Assembly (NCBI GenBank): GCA_024403335.1
Contig: JAKSSA010000013.1
Span: 1 to 44,202 of the forward strand
Reading direction: 5' to 3'
DNA: 44,202 bases
Source of the DNA: Lachnospiraceae bacterium
Lineage (GTDB): Bacteria; Bacillota; Clostridia; Lachnospirales; Lachnospiraceae
The notes beneath the pieces are model-generated. The model was not told the DNA's origin. It saw only the letters and a list, made by a program, of their open reading frames with translations, and did not search any database. Below, in pieces: positions 44,026 through 44,202 of this stretch (positions are counted from its first letter, which is position 1; the number at the start of each line of letters is the position of its first letter). The translations under genes were made by a program, and so were the position numbers.

Positions 44026-44202
44026 AGAGCACCACCTATTCCCTGTTGATGAACTTGGTCTTGATGATGACACCGTAGATATACTTAAAAGTGGCGATTT
44101 AAATGTCAGACTCGTCTGTGAAATGATTAAGAATCCTGCTTTTCCTAATTTCCTGTCAGATATGGAAATTTATGTTGATAATCTGGCCGCTATGCAGATT
44201 CA
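44018..44202 (+). CDS. Partial gene at the window edge, possible immunity protein
   Basis: Starts at the ATG at 44018, which overlaps the stop of the upstream fragment (ATGAATAA). It encodes MNKEHHLFPVDELGLDDDTV, then DILKSGDLNVRLVCEMIKNP and runs off the window after 61 codons. It is acidic and soluble-looking. Overlap with a toxin-like tail suggests an immunity partner, but no family is recognised. Confidence 0.5.
   Translation, partial: MNKEHHLFPVDELGLDDDTVDILKSGDLNVRLVCEMIKNPAFPNFLSDMEIYVDNLAAMQI

Overview
The window looks like a chromosomal segment of a low-GC, anaerobic Firmicute, most likely a Lachnospiraceae-type gut or rumen clostridium. Pointers are the AT-rich non-coding DNA, AGGAGG-type ribosome binding sites, an oxygen-sensitive class III ribonucleotide reductase (NrdD), a cytosolic GH10 xylanase, GlnRS, and an ECF thiamine transporter under a TPP riboswitch. 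No rRNA, plasmid gene, transposase or CRISPR array was seen. Genus assignment is inference.

Layout. 1-31,680 is almost entirely minus-strand housekeeping: membrane MurF-like ligase and Ddl (peptidoglycan precursor synthesis), an alpha/beta hydrolase, a GGDEF/EAL protein, an FAD oxidoreductase, tRNA-Leu directly followed by a PAP2 phosphatase, a tldD-tldE-CNB-maf-dtd cluster, nrdD with a large regulatory region, a phosphatase, tRNA-Thr, then glnS-DUF2225-exported protein-ispF-cysS-yacP. Next come a GH10 xylanase, a methyltransferase, an oxidoreductase/MFS pair, a NUDIX hydrolase and the thiT-thiN operon. From 31,900 the strands alternate: an unknown 548-residue protein, a TrkA-C membrane protein, uridine kinase, ketopantoate reductase, a three-gene minus operon (Sel1/TPR-like, J-domain, HIRAN), a PTPS/QueD-like protein with a zinc ribbon, TspO and an XRE regulator. 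From about 41,460 to the right end the DNA is a patchwork of gene fragments and immunity-type genes: a hydrolase::glutathione-peroxidase deletion scar, a frameshifted CdiI-like immunity remnant, an immunity-like gene coupled to a 44-codon ORF, a membrane-anchored unknown, and two gene tails meeting at a recombination junction near 43,817.

Most notable: (i) the nrdD upstream region, where three perfect DnaA boxes and several NrdR-type boxes flank a good promoter, and NrdD itself carries a C-terminal redoxin; (ii) the HIRAN/J-domain/repeat-protein operon, the best candidate for an undescribed system; (iii) a 72-bp structured element duplicated between ispF and cysS; (iv) the toxin-immunity graveyard at the right end; (v) short tandem repeats placed just downstream of several genes.

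All functions are read from motifs by eye; no database search was run. Start codons were moved where a Shine-Dalgarno sequence or overlap with a neighbour made the longest frame implausible.
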